In this document: piece after piece, positions 28,127 to 37,094 of the stretch | How the letters are laid out: each line of letters starts with the position of its first letter | Position numbering within the stretch: position 1 is the stretch's first letter | Assembly (NCBI GenBank): GCA_025357835.1 | Contig: JANYLM010000033.1 | Location: forward strand, 1 to 39,167 | Direction of reading: 5' to 3' | DNA from: Gammaproteobacteria bacterium | Lineage (GTDB): Bacteria; Pseudomonadota; Gammaproteobacteria; Steroidobacterales; Steroidobacteraceae | DNA: 39,167 nucleotides | Translations under genes and position numbers: made by a program | Notes under the pieces: model-generated | What the model was told of the DNA's origin: nothing | What the model saw: the letters and a program-made list of their open reading frames with translations, nothing else | The model's database searches: none

Positions 28127-29632
28127 ATGTGCGGAATCGTCGGAATGGTGGGTGTAACCGCGGTTAATCAACGCATTTATGACGCGTTGACTGTGCTGCA
28201 GCACCGCGGCCAGGATGCCGCGGGCATCATGACCTCGGTGAACGGCGAACTGTTCATGCGCAAGGATTCGGGATTGGTGCGGGATGTGTTTCAGCAGAAG
28301 CACATGCTCAAACTCAAGGGCAATGTGGGGATCGGACATGTCCGCTACCCCACGGCCGGCGCCGACAGCGCGAACGACGCGCAACCCTTCTATGTGAACT
28401 CGCCCTATGGCCTTTGCCTGGGCCACAACGGCAACTTGACCAATGCGCGCGAACTCACCGAGGTGCTGGTGCGCGAAGATCGCCGTCACCTCAATACCGG
28501 TTCCGATTCAGAAGTGCTGCTCAATGTGCTGGCGTCCGAGCTGCAGCGCGTCGGTACGCCGCGGGTCACGCCGGCGGATATTTTCGCCGCGGCCAACGCC
28601 GTGTACCGTCGATGCCGCGGAGGGTATGCGGTGGTTGCGATGGTGATAGGCCACGGCATAGTGGGATTTCGCGATCCGAACGGGATTCGTCCCTTGGTGA
28701 TCGGCAAGCGGGATACCAAGAAAGGAGTCGAGTGGATGCTGGCGTCCGAAAGCGTGGCTCTCGATATGCTGGGATTCGAATTGGTGCGCGACGTGGCGCC
28801 GGGCGAGGCGGTGTTCATCGACGAGCAAGGCCGCTTCTATGCACAGCAGTGTGTGGCCATGACCCGGCATACGCCCTGTATTTTTGAATATGTGTATTTC
28901 GCGCGGCCCGACTCCATTATCGACAATATCTCCGTGTACAAGGCGCGCTTGCGCATGGGTGAGCGTCTGGCCGAGAAAATCCGGCGTGAGCGCCCCGACC
29001 ACGACATCGATGTGGTCATTCCGATTCCCGATACCAGCCGCACCAGCGCCGTACAGGTCGCGCAGCTGCTGGGTGTCAAGTATCGCGAGGGCTTCATCAA
29101 GAATCGCTACATCGGCCGCACCTTCATCATGCCGGGTCAGGAACAGCGCGCGAAGTCGGTGCGCAGCAAACTGAACGCCATCGATCTGGAGTTTCGCGGC
29201 AAGAACGTGCTGCTGGTCGACGATTCCATCGTGCGGGGCACCACCTCCGCACAGATCATCGACATGGCGCGCGAAGCGGGCGCCAAGAAGGTATATTTCG
29301 CGTCCGCGGCGCCGCCGGTGCGCTATCCGAATGTCTATGGCATCGATATGCCGGACACCTCGGAGTTGGTGGCCGCGGGCCAAACCGACGACGAGGTTCG
29401 CAATATCATCGGCGCCGATTGGCTGATCTATCAGGATTTGGAGGATCTGGAACACGCGGTTCGCCATGACAATGCGAAAATCGAGGCTTTCGATACCTCA
29501 TGCTTCTCCGGTGTATACGTCACGGGCGACGTGACCCCGGAGTATCTGAAGCGCCTGCGGGGAGAGCGCTCCGACGAAGCCAAGCAGCAACGTCGCGACG
29601 ACGCCGGCCGTGAGCTCAAATCCGTTCGATAA
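28127..29632 (+). CDS. purF: Amidophosphoribosyltransferase
   Basis: This is the first committed step of purine synthesis: PRPP plus glutamine gives 5-phosphoribosylamine. The 501-residue protein starts MCGIVGMVG, so Cys2 becomes the N-terminal nucleophile after Met removal, with no propeptide, as in E. coli. The glutaminase domain shows [29 protein letters not shown] and TGSDSE. The phosphoribosyltransferase domain has the PRPP loop [14 protein letters not shown] (361-374) and the flexible loop region [18 protein letters not shown] precedes the ATG by six bases. The Ser/Thr kinase gene starts 26 bases after the stop on the same strand. Confidence 0.98.
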   Translation: MCGIVGMVGVTAVNQRIYDALTVLQHRGQDAAGIMTSVNGELFMRKDSGLVRDVFQQKHMLKLKGNVGIGHVRYPTAGADSANDAQPFYVNSPYGLCLGHNGNLTNARELTEVLVREDRRHLNTGSDSEVLLNVLASELQRVGTPRVTPADIFAAANAVYRRCRGGYAVVAMVIGHGIVGFRDPNGIRPLVIGKRDTKKGVEWMLASESVALDMLGFELVRDVAPGEAVFIDEQGRFYAQQCVAMTRHTPCIFEYVYFARPDSIIDNISVYKARLRMGERLAEKIRRERPDHDIDVVIPIPDTSRTSAVQVAQLLGVKYREGFIKNRYIGRTFIMPGQEQRAKSVRSKLNAIDLEFRGKNVLLVDDSIVRGTTSAQIIDMAREAGAKKVYFASAAPPVRYPNVYGIDMPDTSELVAAGQTDDEVRNIIGADWLIYQDLEDLEHAVRHDNAKIEAFDTSCFSGVYVTGDVTPEYLKRLRGERSDEAKQQRRDDAGRELKSVR

Positions 29633-29658
29633 CCGCCGGCGCTAGCCTGCGGCGTACT

Positions 29659-30888
29659 ATGCGTTTACTGGTGATCGCAGCGCTCCCCGACCATCAACTG
29701 CTGGTCAGGAAGCATGTTGAAATCGAGTGGCCGGACGCGATACTCGTTGAGCATCGGCTGGGCGCCGACAATCCTATCGAGGCGCAGTTCGCCGCGACGG
29801 GGTTCGACGCCGCCATCATCGTCGGAGCGCCGCCGGCCGAGGCTGCGGAGGCTCTGACGGCCGTGCTGTTGGCCAAGCCTGAGTTCGCGCCCATCCTGTT
29901 GATCCTGCTGCAGGACGCACCCAGCGTCGAGCCCGAGGCCGTCCACGGACTACGTCGTCTCTACGGTCGCAAGATCGATCGCGATCGGCTCATCAGGGCG
30001 ATCGCAGCCGCCGCGCGCGAGCACAAACAGGCCATCTCCATGTTGCGTTCGCATCCGGATTTCGAACAGCGCTACCGCTTCGGATCGGTGACGATCCGCG
30101 GCCATCGCTGCATCCGGCAAGTCGGCAGCGGCGGCATGTGCACGATCTATCTCGCCGAGAGCGAGCGCGCCGGCACTCTCGTGGTGCTCAAGGTGTTCAA
30201 TCAAGTGCCGGATGTCTCGGAGCGCATCGTCGGCTTCGACCGCTTCCTGCAAGAATATGAAATCGTCGCCGGCTTGACGCACCAGAACATCGTGCGCATT
30301 TACGATCTGGGCATCGCCGATGACCATGCCTATATCGCCATGGAACATTTTCCGGCCGGCGATTTACGGAACCGTATGAAGGCCCCGCTGCTGCCGCTGA
30401 CCGCGCTCACCTTTCTGGAACAAATGGCGAGCGCACTGCAGGCGATTCACTCGGTGGGGGTGCTGCACCGGGACTTGAAACCGGCCAATGTGATGCTGCG
30501 CACCGACGGCTCGCTGTGCCTGATCGATTTCGGCTTGGCGAAAGCCAACGAAATGGAGGTGTCGCTGACCGGCACCCGGGAGATCTTCGGCACGCCGTAC
30601 TATATGAGCCCGGAACAGGGACACGCCGAGGAGATCGATGCGCGCAGCGATTTGTATAGCCTGGGCGTCATGTTCTACGAAATGCTGACGGGCCGCAAAC
30701 CCTACACCGGCGCGACGGCTATGGAAGTAATTTACAAGCACAAGAAGGCGGATCTGCCGGAGATCGCGCCTCGATTCGCCGACTACAAGCCAGTACTGCT
30801 GCGCTTGCTCGCCAAGTCGCCGGCCGACCGCTATCAGTCGGCACCCGAACTGCTCGAGGCGATAGCGGCACTCAAGACCTCCGCATGA
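29659..30888 (+). CDS. Hanks-type Ser/Thr protein kinase with N-terminal pseudo-receiver domain
   Basis: The 409-residue soluble protein has two parts. Residues 1-125 fold like a response-regulator receiver (LLVIAALPDHQLLVRKHVE, FDAAIIVGAPP, LLILLQDAPS, RLYGRKIDRDRLIRAIAAAA), but the position of the phosphoacceptor Asp at the end of strand 3 is Gly/Ala, so it is probably not phosphorylated. Residues 143-405 are a complete bacterial eukaryotic-like kinase: Gly loop VGSGGMCTIY, Lys178 in VVLKVF, catalytic loop HRDLKPANVM (Asp272, Asn277), DFG (290-292), the activation segment with TGTREIFGTPYYMSPEQ, and RSDLYSLGVMFYEMLTG. There is no membrane helix or sensor domain, unlike PASTA kinases. It lies after purF, and its TGA overlaps the miaE ATG. 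Substrates are unknown. Confidence 0.93.
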   Translation: MRLLVIAALPDHQLLVRKHVEIEWPDAILVEHRLGADNPIEAQFAATGFDAAIIVGAPPAEAAEALTAVLLAKPEFAPILLILLQDAPSVEPEAVHGLRRLYGRKIDRDRLIRAIAAAAREHKQAISMLRSHPDFEQRYRFGSVTIRGHRCIRQVGSGGMCTIYLAESERAGTLVVLKVFNQVPDVSERIVGFDRFLQEYEIVAGLTHQNIVRIYDLGIADDHAYIAMEHFPAGDLRNRMKAPLLPLTALTFLEQMASALQAIHSVGVLHRDLKPANVMLRTDGSLCLIDFGLAKANEMEVSLTGTREIFGTPYYMSPEQGHAEEIDARSDLYSLGVMFYEMLTGRKPYTGATAMEVIYKHKKADLPEIAPRFADYKPVLLRLLAKSPADRYQSAPELLEAIAALKTSA

Positions 30889-31499
30889 GTCAGACGGTGC
30901 CGTCCTTCGCGCATCCCTTGCTGCGCGTCGCCACTCCCGCGGCATGGATGAATCAGGCCTGCGCATCGACCAACGTGTTGCTGATCGATCACGCCAATTG
31001 CGAGAAGAAGGCGGCGTCGACCGCTCTCGCGCTGATGTTCGCCTATGCGGAAGACCTGGAGCTCACCGATAAATTGTCGCGGCTGGCCCGCGAGGAATTG
31101 CGTCACTACGAGCAGGTGGCCAAGCTCATGCGCAGCCTGGGGGTGACGCCGCTGCGGCTGGCTCCCGGCCGCTATGCCGAGCGCATGCGTCGCCTGGTGG
31201 CCAAGAGCGAACCGCATCGTGAAGTCGACTTAATGATCTGCGGCGCCTTTATCGAGGCACGCTCCTGCGAGCGTTTCGCAGCGCTGGCGCCGGTCATCGG
31301 CGCGCCCTTGGGGGATTTGTTTCAGGGTCTGCACAATGCCGAGGCGCGGCATCACAAGGTGTACATGGATCTCGCGCGGCGTGCCGGCAAGCGGGCAGGG
31401 GTTGCTTTGGAGCCCCGGGTCGAAGAGTTTGCCGTGCTCGAGGCGGAGTTGATCACGCTGCCGGACCCGGTGTTTCGGTTTCACTCGGGGCCGCCGTAG
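30885..31499 (+). CDS. miaE: tRNA-(ms2io6A37) hydroxylase
   Basis: This ferritin-like non-heme diiron monooxygenase hydroxylates the isopentenyl side chain of ms2i6A37 in tRNAs reading U-starting codons. The 204-residue protein keeps the diiron ligands of the family: Glu40 (DHANCEKKAA), Glu70/Glu71 and His74 (REELRHYEQV), Glu124 (FIEARSCERF), Glu153 and His156 (NAEARHHKVY). The ATG overlaps the kinase stop (ATGA, 30885-30888), indicating coupled translation. MiaA and MiaB, which make its substrate, are elsewhere. It converges with lpxH; the 56 bp between them holds only a poor, long-looped inverted repeat. Confidence 0.95.
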   Translation: MSQTVPSFAHPLLRVATPAAWMNQACASTNVLLIDHANCEKKAASTALALMFAYAEDLELTDKLSRLAREELRHYEQVAKLMRSLGVTPLRLAPGRYAERMRRLVAKSEPHREVDLMICGAFIEARSCERFAALAPVIGAPLGDLFQGLHNAEARHHKVYMDLARRAGKRAGVALEPRVEEFAVLEAELITLPDPVFRFHSGPP

Positions 31500-31555
31500 T
31501 CCGTTTTGGCGGGCGTTGAGGCTATCGAACGGCGGCGAACTAACGCCGGCAGTGC

Positions 31556-32278
31556 TCAGCGCGGCAGTGACTTCAGCTCGGGCCCGTTCTGATCCCACCG
31601 CAACAGACTGCCCTGGTCGTACCAATCGCCAAGCACAATACGGGTGCAGGGCCGGCCATCGACATGCAAGGCGTGGATGGCGGGTCGGTGTGTGTGGCCG
31701 TGCAATAGCGTGGCGGTTCCGGCGCCGCGCAGTGCCGACGCGACGCTGTCGGCATTGACGTCGGTGATGGCGTATTCGACTGCGGCGGTGTGCGCCTGGC
31801 TGCCTTCGCGCACGGCGCTCGCGAGGGCGCGGCGCGATGCAATGGAGAGTGCGAGAAATTGCCGCTGCCAATCGGCTTGCCGAACTGTTGCGCGCAAGCG
31901 CTGGTAGGCGTGGTCATCGGTGCATAACGCATCGCCGTGCATCACCAGCAGGGGTTCGCCATACAGGGTCACGATCAGCGGATCGGGCAGAAGCGTAGCG
32001 CCGCTCATGCGGCAGAATTGATCTGCCAGCAAGAAATCACGATTGCCGTGCATGACGAAACACGGCACGCCGTGCGAGGTGAGTGAATGCAGCCCCGCGA
32101 TCGCGGCGGTCTGCGCTGAGTCCGGGGCGTCATCGCCCACCCACGACTCGAACAAGTCGCCGAGAATATATAGGGCGTCGGCGTTTTTGGCCTCGGTCGC
32201 TAGAAAGCCCAAAAATTGTTCGGTAATCGCCGGCCGGCTCGCGTCGATGTGCAAATCCGAAATGAAGAGCGCGGCCAC
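31556..32278 (-). CDS. lpxH: UDP-2,3-diacylglucosamine diphosphatase
   Basis: This is the fourth step of lipid A synthesis: it releases UMP from UDP-2,3-diacylglucosamine to give lipid X, at the inner face of the inner membrane. The 240-residue calcineurin-like phosphoesterase has the dimetal ligands at the same numbers as E. coli LpxH: Asp8 and His10 (SDLHID), Asp41 (LGDLFE), Asn79 (HGNRD), His114 (MHGDALCTDD), His195 and His197 (LLHGHTHRP). The start is GTG at 32276-32278, giving the family N-terminus, with no strong Shine-Dalgarno. It follows the cyclophilin gene by 22 bases, the ppiB-lpxH order of E. coli. Confidence 0.96.
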   Translation of the reverse strand: MAALFISDLHIDASRPAITEQFLGFLATEAKNADALYILGDLFESWVGDDAPDSAQTAAIAGLHSLTSHGVPCFVMHGNRDFLLADQFCRMSGATLLPDPLIVTLYGEPLLVMHGDALCTDDHAYQRLRATVRQADWQRQFLALSIASRRALASAVREGSQAHTAAVEYAITDVNADSVASALRGAGTATLLHGHTHRPAIHALHVDGRPCTRIVLGDWYDQGSLLRWDQNGPELKSLPR

Positions 32279-32300
32279 GTGCAGCTACTGCCGGCAGCGC

Positions 32301-33002
32301 CTAGGGAGCCGTAACGCGCTCGATTCGCTCGATGACCACGGGCTGCAGCGGGGCGTCTTCCTTGAAGATTCCACGCGAGCCGGTGGCTACATTGCCTATC
32401 TTGTCGACCACATCCATGCCCTGGACCACCTTGGCGAAGACCGCGTAGCCCCACCGCGTCTTGTTGGGGTCGAGAGCCTCATTGTCGAACAGGTTCACGT
32501 AGAATTGAGAGTCGCTGCCATGCGGCTCCTGGCTGCGTGCCATGCCCACCGTGCCGCGCTGATTGGTCAGCCCGTTGCCGGATTCGTTGACTACCTTGCT
32601 GGGGGCGGCTTTGAGTTTGTAATCCTTATCGTAGCCCCCACCCTGAATGACAAAGTTGCCTATGACGCGATGGAAAATCGTGCCTGAGTAGTGCCCTTGG
32701 TCGACATATTTCAGAAAATGCGCCACGGTCAGCGGCGCCCGCTCGGCGTTCAATTCCAGAGTGAAGCTGCCCAGGGAGGTGACCACCCGCACTTGTGGTG
32801 AGCCGGCCGGGGTCGAGGCTGCGGCGGCGGGCTTGGATAGCGCCGCGGCGGCAGCAGGCGGTGTGGCCGCGGCGCCGGCCGCAGGACTGGCCGCGGGCGA
32901 TGCGACTGCGGTGGCCGCCACTGCGGGTGCGGCTTCGGCCGCAAAATTGACGGCGGGATACGCCGCTGAGATCAGTCCGACGATAAGTAGTAGCTGTTTC
33001 AT
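32301..33002 (-). CDS. Cyclophilin-type peptidyl-prolyl cis-trans isomerase, exported
   Basis: The 233-residue protein has a signal peptide (MKQLLLIVGLISAAYPAVNFA, cleavage about 21), an Ala/Pro-rich linker (about 22-68) and one cyclophilin domain (about 70-230). Active-site signatures are present: FHRVIGNFVIQGGGYD (with the catalytic Arg), NQRGTVGMARS, SDSQFYVNLFDNEALD, and YAVFAKVVQGMDVVDKI. Export implies proline isomerisation in the periplasm, like E. coli PpiA, although the position next to lpxH and cysS is that of cytoplasmic ppiB, hence no symbol is given. It is divergent from gltX with 39 bp between. Confidence 0.93.
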   Translation of the reverse strand: MKQLLLIVGLISAAYPAVNFAAEAAPAVAATAVASPAASPAAGAAATPPAAAAALSKPAAAASTPAGSPQVRVVTSLGSFTLELNAERAPLTVAHFLKYVDQGHYSGTIFHRVIGNFVIQGGGYDKDYKLKAAPSKVVNESGNGLTNQRGTVGMARSQEPHGSDSQFYVNLFDNEALDPNKTRWGYAVFAKVVQGMDVVDKIGNVATGSRGIFKEDAPLQPVVIERIERVTAP

Positions 33003-33041
33003 GGTCCGTGATTCTACTCGAATAGGTACAATCCTAAAGAT

Positions 33042-34445
33042 ATGTCCGTAACCTTAGATTCCTCACCCGTCATCACCCGGTTTGCGCCCAGCCCCACCGG
33101 CTCCCTGCACCTGGGTAATGCACGAACGGCTTTTTTCAGCTACCTGTGGGCTCGCAAGAGCGGCGGACGGTTTATTTTGCGCATCGAAGACACCGATGCT
33201 GAGCGCAGCCAGCTGCGTTTCCGTGAGGAGCTAATGTCGGAAATGCGGTGGTTGGGATTGGACTGGGACGAGGGGCCCGATATCGGGGGGCCGTCGGCGC
33301 CTTATTCCCAGGCCGAGCGCGGCGAATTCTATCGCGGTCTGTTTGCGCAACTGGAGGCAATGGGCGGGGCGTATCCCTGCTACTGCACGTCGGAGGAGCT
33401 AGAACTGTCGCGCAAGCTGCAAAGAATGGGGGGCAAGCCGCCGCGCTATGCGGGCACCTGCCGGCATATGACGTCGGCCCAGCTCGCCGAGCGAGAGGCT
33501 AGGGGTTTGAAGCCGACGCTGCGATTCGCTGTGTCGAGCGATGCCGTCATCCAATTTACCGATACGGTACATGGGCCGCAACGCTTCGTGTCCAGCGATA
33601 TCGGGGACTTCATCATTCGCCGCGAGGACGGTACTGCGGCGTTCTTCTTTTGCAATGCCGTCGATGACTCGGGTATGGGGGTCACGCAGGTGCTGCGCGG
33701 CGATGATCATCTCACCAATACGCCGCGCCAGTTGATGGTACTGGACGCATTGGGCATGCGCCGCCCCGACTATGGCCATGTGGGATTGTTGGTGGGAGAG
33801 GATGGCGCGCCTCTGTCGAAGCGCCATGGCAGCACCAGTGCCCAGGAATTTCGCGCCCGTGGATTCTTACCCGCGGCTCTCTTGAATCATTTGTTCCATC
33901 TGGGACATGCCAGCGACGTCGATAGCTGGCTGCCCGCCGCTGACATGCCCGCTCACTTCCGACCAGAACATCTCGGCCGGGCGCCAGCGCGTTTCGACGA
34001 GACCCAGTTGGCGCACTGGCAGAAGGAGGGGGTGGAACGGATGTCAGGCGCACAAATCACCGCCTGGTTAGGCTCCGACGACTCGGCCGAGTTCGTCGAA
34101 CTGGTGCGCCACAATGTGGTGTTGCCCGCCGACGCCGCTCCGTGGCGGGCGGTGGTGCGTGGTGACCTGCCGCCCCTGGGCAAGGACGAGCAGAGCGTCA
34201 TCGCGGCGGCGGGGCCCGAATTTTTTGCCGCCGCCGCCGCGGCATTCGATCAGTCATCATCGGACCTGAAACAATTGACCAAGATCTTGAAAGAACGCAC
34301 TGGGCGCAAGGGCGCGGACCTGTTCATGCCCCTCAGAGTCGCCTTGACCGGTCAGGCACACGGCCCCGAACTGGGGCCGCTGCTCAAACTCATGTCGCCG
34401 GAAAAGGCCCGCGCCCGCCTCGAGTCCCATGCTCAAAATACATAA
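33042..34445 (+). CDS. gltX: Glutamate--tRNA ligase
   Basis: This class I synthetase charges tRNA with glutamate. The 467-residue protein has [18 protein letters not shown] with the HIGH-type motif HLGN (23-26), [11 protein letters not shown], a zinc-type CYCTSEELE with [23 protein letters not shown] and the KMSKS-type motif PLSKRHG (Lys260). The C-terminal anticodon-binding part is compact and ends [20 protein letters not shown]. Several inner segments ([34 protein letters not shown]) resemble the GluRS2-like branch more than E. coli GltX; that is a recollection-based inference. The 3' end overlaps cysS by 17 bases, so the two synthetases form an operon. A TACAAT at 33027-33032 lies too close to the ATG to be a normal -10. 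Confidence 0.95.
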   Translation: MSVTLDSSPVITRFAPSPTGSLHLGNARTAFFSYLWARKSGGRFILRIEDTDAERSQLRFREELMSEMRWLGLDWDEGPDIGGPSAPYSQAERGEFYRGLFAQLEAMGGAYPCYCTSEELELSRKLQRMGGKPPRYAGTCRHMTSAQLAEREARGLKPTLRFAVSSDAVIQFTDTVHGPQRFVSSDIGDFIIRREDGTAAFFFCNAVDDSGMGVTQVLRGDDHLTNTPRQLMVLDALGMRRPDYGHVGLLVGEDGAPLSKRHGSTSAQEFRARGFLPAALLNHLFHLGHASDVDSWLPAADMPAHFRPEHLGRAPARFDETQLAHWQKEGVERMSGAQITAWLGSDDSAEFVELVRHNVVLPADAAPWRAVVRGDLPPLGKDEQSVIAAAGPEFFAAAAAAFDQSSSDLKQLTKILKERTGRKGADLFMPLRVALTGQAHGPELGPLLKLMSPEKARARLESHAQNT

Positions 34446-35817
34446 TTCCCTCACCGGCGTGAAAGAGGAATTCAAACCTCTGAGTGCCAACGAAGTCCGC
34501 ATGTACGTATGCGGAATGACGAACTACGACTATATCCATGTCGGGCATGCGCGCATGCTGACGGTGTTCGATCTCATCCAGCGTTACCTGCGATCGGTGG
34601 GGTATGCGGTCACCTACGTGCGCAATGTCACGGACATCGACGACAAGATCATCGAACGCGCCGCCGCCAACGGCGAGAATTGGGCTGATCTGGCGCGGCG
34701 TTTCACGACGGCCATGCATGAGGATTGCGCGACTTTGGAACTGCAAGCGCCCGATCTCGAGCCGCGGGCCACGGAGTACATCGGTCCGATCATCGCCATG
34801 ACGCAGACCCTGATCGACAAGGGGTATGCCTATGTCGCCGGCAACGGTGATGTCATGTACTCGGTGCGCAAGTTCGCGGCGTACGGGCGGCTCTCAGGCA
34901 AGAAAATAGACGACTTGCGCGCCGGCTCGCGTGTGCAGGTAGATGATGCCAAGCTCGATCCCTTGGATTTCGTGCTTTGGAAGCACGCCAAGCCCGGCGA
35001 ACCCTCCTGGGTCTCGCCTTGGGGAGACGGCCGCCCCGGCTGGCACATCGAATGCTCCGCCATGTCGACCAGCCTGCTCGGCAGCTATTTCGATATCCAT
35101 GGCGGCGGCGAGGATTTAAAGTTTCCGCACCATGAGAACGAGATCGCACAGTCCTGCGCGGCCTGCGGCACGCCCTTCGTCCACATGTGGATGCACAATG
35201 GGTTCGTGCGCGTAAATGACGAGAAAATGTCGAAATCCCTCGGCAATTTCTTCACGGTACGTGAGGTTTTAAAGACGTTACGCGCTCCGGAAGTGCTGAG
35301 ATTCTTTCTGTTGAGCAGCCATTATCGCGGGCCCATCAATTATTCGACCGCGCAGCTCGCGCAGGCGGACGAGACATTGCTGGGGCTGTACCGCGCCCTC
35401 AAGGACGCCGGCGCATCGGGACCGATGGATGAGCAATGGCTAGCCAGGTTCCGGGGCGCCATGGACGACGATTTCAATACTCCCGAGGCGCTGGCGGCCA
35501 TGCAAGGCGTGGCGCGGGAGCTCAATCAGGCAAAAGCGTCGGGTAATTCGTCGAAAGCGGCCAGCGCGGCGGCGACGCTGCGCGCCATGGGTGCGGTGCT
35601 GGGTGTGCTGCAACAGGACCCGGATACGTATTTGAAGCGCAGCGTAGGTGATAAGACGATGTCGGACACCGACGTAGAGGCATTGCTGGCTGCGCGGCAA
35701 GCGGCGCGGGCTGCGAAGCTATTCGCGGAGTCCGATCGGATTCGCGAGCAATTGACCGCCGCCGGAATTCTGCTCGAAGACAAGGCGGGCGGCGCCACGC
35801 AGTGGCGCCGGGCCTAG
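34429..35817 (+). CDS. cysS: Cysteine--tRNA ligase
   Basis: This charges tRNA-Cys. The 462-residue class I synthetase has Cys28 in [18 protein letters not shown] (first zinc ligand and the HIGH motif HVGH, 37-40), [15 protein letters not shown], the other zinc ligands in [10 protein letters not shown] and [11 protein letters not shown], and KMSKS (266-270) followed by [11 protein letters not shown]. The C-terminal helical domain ends in [17 protein letters not shown]. The ATG at 34429 lies inside the last codons of gltX in another frame (17-base overlap). The final codons contain a 9-bp palindrome that may terminate transcription. cysS next to a cyclophilin gene and lpxH is the E. coli neighbourhood, with gltX inserted. 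Confidence 0.97.
   Translation: MLKIHNSLTGVKEEFKPLSANEVRMYVCGMTNYDYIHVGHARMLTVFDLIQRYLRSVGYAVTYVRNVTDIDDKIIERAAANGENWADLARRFTTAMHEDCATLELQAPDLEPRATEYIGPIIAMTQTLIDKGYAYVAGNGDVMYSVRKFAAYGRLSGKKIDDLRAGSRVQVDDAKLDPLDFVLWKHAKPGEPSWVSPWGDGRPGWHIECSAMSTSLLGSYFDIHGGGEDLKFPHHENEIAQSCAACGTPFVHMWMHNGFVRVNDEKMSKSLGNFFTVREVLKTLRAPEVLRFFLLSSHYRGPINYSTAQLAQADETLLGLYRALKDAGASGPMDEQWLARFRGAMDDDFNTPEALAAMQGVARELNQAKASGNSSKAASAAATLRAMGAVLGVLQQDPDTYLKRSVGDKTMSDTDVEALLAARQAARAAKLFAESDRIREQLTAAGILLEDKAGGATQWRRA
35790..35810. repeat. Perfect 9-bp hairpin at the cysS 3' end
   Basis: CGGCGCCAC (35790-35798) and GTGGCGCCG (35802-35810) pair exactly over a GCA loop, inside the last cysS codons and seven bases before the end of the stop codon. 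No T-run follows on either strand. It sits between the convergent cysS and DUF883-type genes and could act as a transcription barrier. Confidence 0.6.
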
Positions 35818-35821
35818 GGTG

Positions 35822-36151
35822 TTAGGAGCGCCGCGACGCCAGAATGCCCACGGCGAGACCCACAACGGCCGCTATTCCGATGACCTGCCAGGGATTGTCA
35901 CGCACGAAGCCGTCCGTGCGCTTGCCCACATGTTGCGCCTGAGTGCGGATCTGCGACGCCGTATCGGCTGCGGCGCTCTTGGCGGCTACCAGCGCGATTT
36001 TAACTTTGGCGCGAATCCGCGCGATTTCGGGGGATTCGATATCCTTTATGGCCTTGGTCAAATCCTCGACGCTGTCCAGAAAATTGTCGACTTGGCCATT
36101 GGCGAAGTCGGCGACCTTGCGTGCCGTGGGCGAATCTAGTATGGGTTCCAT
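35822..36151 (-). CDS. DUF883 / ElaB-YqjD family membrane protein
   Basis: The 109-residue protein has a long amphipathic helical region (TARKVADFANGQVDNFLDSV, then an Ala/Lys-rich stretch), the conserved NPWQVIGIAAVVGLAVGILASRRS C-terminus (first 20 shown: NPWQVIGIAAVVGLAVGILA) with one transmembrane helix and a terminal basic anchor. ElaB/YqjD proteins in E. coli are stationary-phase inner-membrane proteins that bind ribosomes; whether this one does is unknown. The frame is open 75 codons upstream, but ATG 36149-36151 is preceded by AGGAG and starts the recognisable protein. It lies 32 bases downstream of the DUF1328 gene, probably in the same transcript. Confidence 0.88.
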   Translation of the reverse strand: MEPILDSPTARKVADFANGQVDNFLDSVEDLTKAIKDIESPEIARIRAKVKIALVAAKSAAADTASQIRTQAQHVGKRTDGFVRDNPWQVIGIAAVVGLAVGILASRRS

Positions 36152-36183
36152 TAGTGCTCCTGAGGTTGAGTGAATGCGCCGCT

Positions 36184-36348
36184 TCAGGTGCGGCGACCCA
36201 TGCTCATTACAAAGCTGATCACTGCGCCGATCAGAAAGACGATGAAGAGTATTTTCGCGATACCGGCGGCGCCGACCGCGATTCCGCCAAAGCCAAACAC
36301 GGCGGCCACCAAAGCGATGATAAAGAAGACTACAGCATAGTGAAGCAT
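36184..36348 (-). CDS. DUF1328 (YtjA family) small membrane protein, 54 aa
   Basis: The protein reads [20 protein letters not shown], then [20 protein letters not shown] and a short tail ending GRRT. This is the two-helix YtjA pattern ([21 protein letters not shown] is its hallmark). GAGG eight bases before the ATG supports the start. Such proteins are small inner-membrane proteins of unknown activity, often stress-induced. It precedes the DUF883-type gene on the same strand. Confidence 0.9.
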   Translation of the reverse strand: MLHYAVVFFIIALVAAVFGFGGIAVGAAGIAKILFIVFLIGAVISFVMSMGRRT

Positions 36349-36454
36349 GGTTGCACCTCGAGTGACGAGACAGCATTTCTGCGGGTGCCTGCAGTCTCAG
36401 GGAACAAGATTAGGCGCGCAGTCGGAAGGTGTCCTTGTCATCTGTAGGACATAG

Positions 36455-36469
36455 CTCACGCCCCGTGAG
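36455..36469. repeat. Hairpin in the DUF1328/flavodoxin-like divergent gap
   Basis: CTCACG-CCC-CGTGAG is a perfect 6-bp stem. A weaker GTCCT/AGGAC pair (36431-36435 and 36446-36450) lies beside it. The rest of the 160 bp gap (36349-36508) shows no clear promoter; TGC-GACAAT (36493-36501) resembles an extended -10 but is only seven bases from the next ATG. Confidence 0.45.
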
Positions 36470-36508
36470 AGCGCCTCGGGCGCGCGTCTTTCTGCGACAA
36501 TTCGGCCG

Positions 36509-37000
36509 ATGAAGACGCTGCTCATCGTGTATCACTCCATGACCGGCGGGACCCGGCAAATGGCGCAGGCCGCGGCTGCCGGCGCGCGCAGCGAAACGGG
36601 GCTGCGAGTGTGCTTGCTGTGCGCCGCGGACGCGCAAGCGGCCGATGTGCTGGATGCAGGCGGTTTTATTTTTGCTACCCCGGAAAATCTGGCGGCCATG
36701 TCCGGAAAGATGAAGGATTTCTTCGATCGCACTTACTACGCAGCGCTCGATAAGCTCAGCGGTCGGTCTTACGCCACCCTGATCTGTGCTGGCAGCGACG
36801 GCCGTAATGCCGCGCAACAGATCGAACGTATCGCAACCGGCTGGCGGCTGCGGCGTATCGCCGATCCCATCATCATTTGTACGCATGCCCAGACCCCGGA
36901 AGAAATTCTGCGGCCAAAGTACATTGCCGAACAGGATCTAAGGTCGTGTGAGGAACTGGGTGCGACGCTGGCGTCGGGCATGACGCTGGGTATTTTCTAA
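36509..37000 (+). CDS. Flavodoxin-fold (FMN-dependent) protein
   Basis: The 163-residue protein starts with a flavodoxin strand and phosphate-binding loop (TLLIVYHSMTGGTRQMAQAA) and has the second FMN loop region GFIFATPENLAAMSGKMKDF, then DRTYYAALDKLSGRSYATLI and AGSDGRNAAQQIERI. This is the NAD(P)H-quinone/flavodoxin-like family, cytoplasmic, with FMN as the likely cofactor. The electron donor and substrate are not indicated. It stands alone on the plus strand between two minus-strand units. Assignment to the fold is firm; the specific function is not. Confidence 0.82.
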   Translation: MKTLLIVYHSMTGGTRQMAQAAAAGARSETGLRVCLLCAADAQAADVLDAGGFIFATPENLAAMSGKMKDFFDRTYYAALDKLSGRSYATLICAGSDGRNAAQQIERIATGWRLRRIADPIIICTHAQTPEEILRPKYIAEQDLRSCEELGATLASGMTLGIF

Positions 37001-37094
37001 GCACGTCAAAGGTGAATGGCCGTTTCCGCTGCGGGTGCTAGCCGCGACGAACAAACGCCACTAAGCGCTAAGCCAAGTGCCATACCGCTAAGGC

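Noticed and set aside
33003..33041. Promoter in the gltX/cyclophilin gap from TACAAT (33027-33032)
   Set aside because: Only nine bases from the gltX ATG and without a -35; it would give an almost leaderless transcript.
36152..36376. Upstream extension of the DUF883 gene
   Set aside because: Alternative frame of the DUF1328 gene; AGGAG and the family start support ATG 36149-36151.
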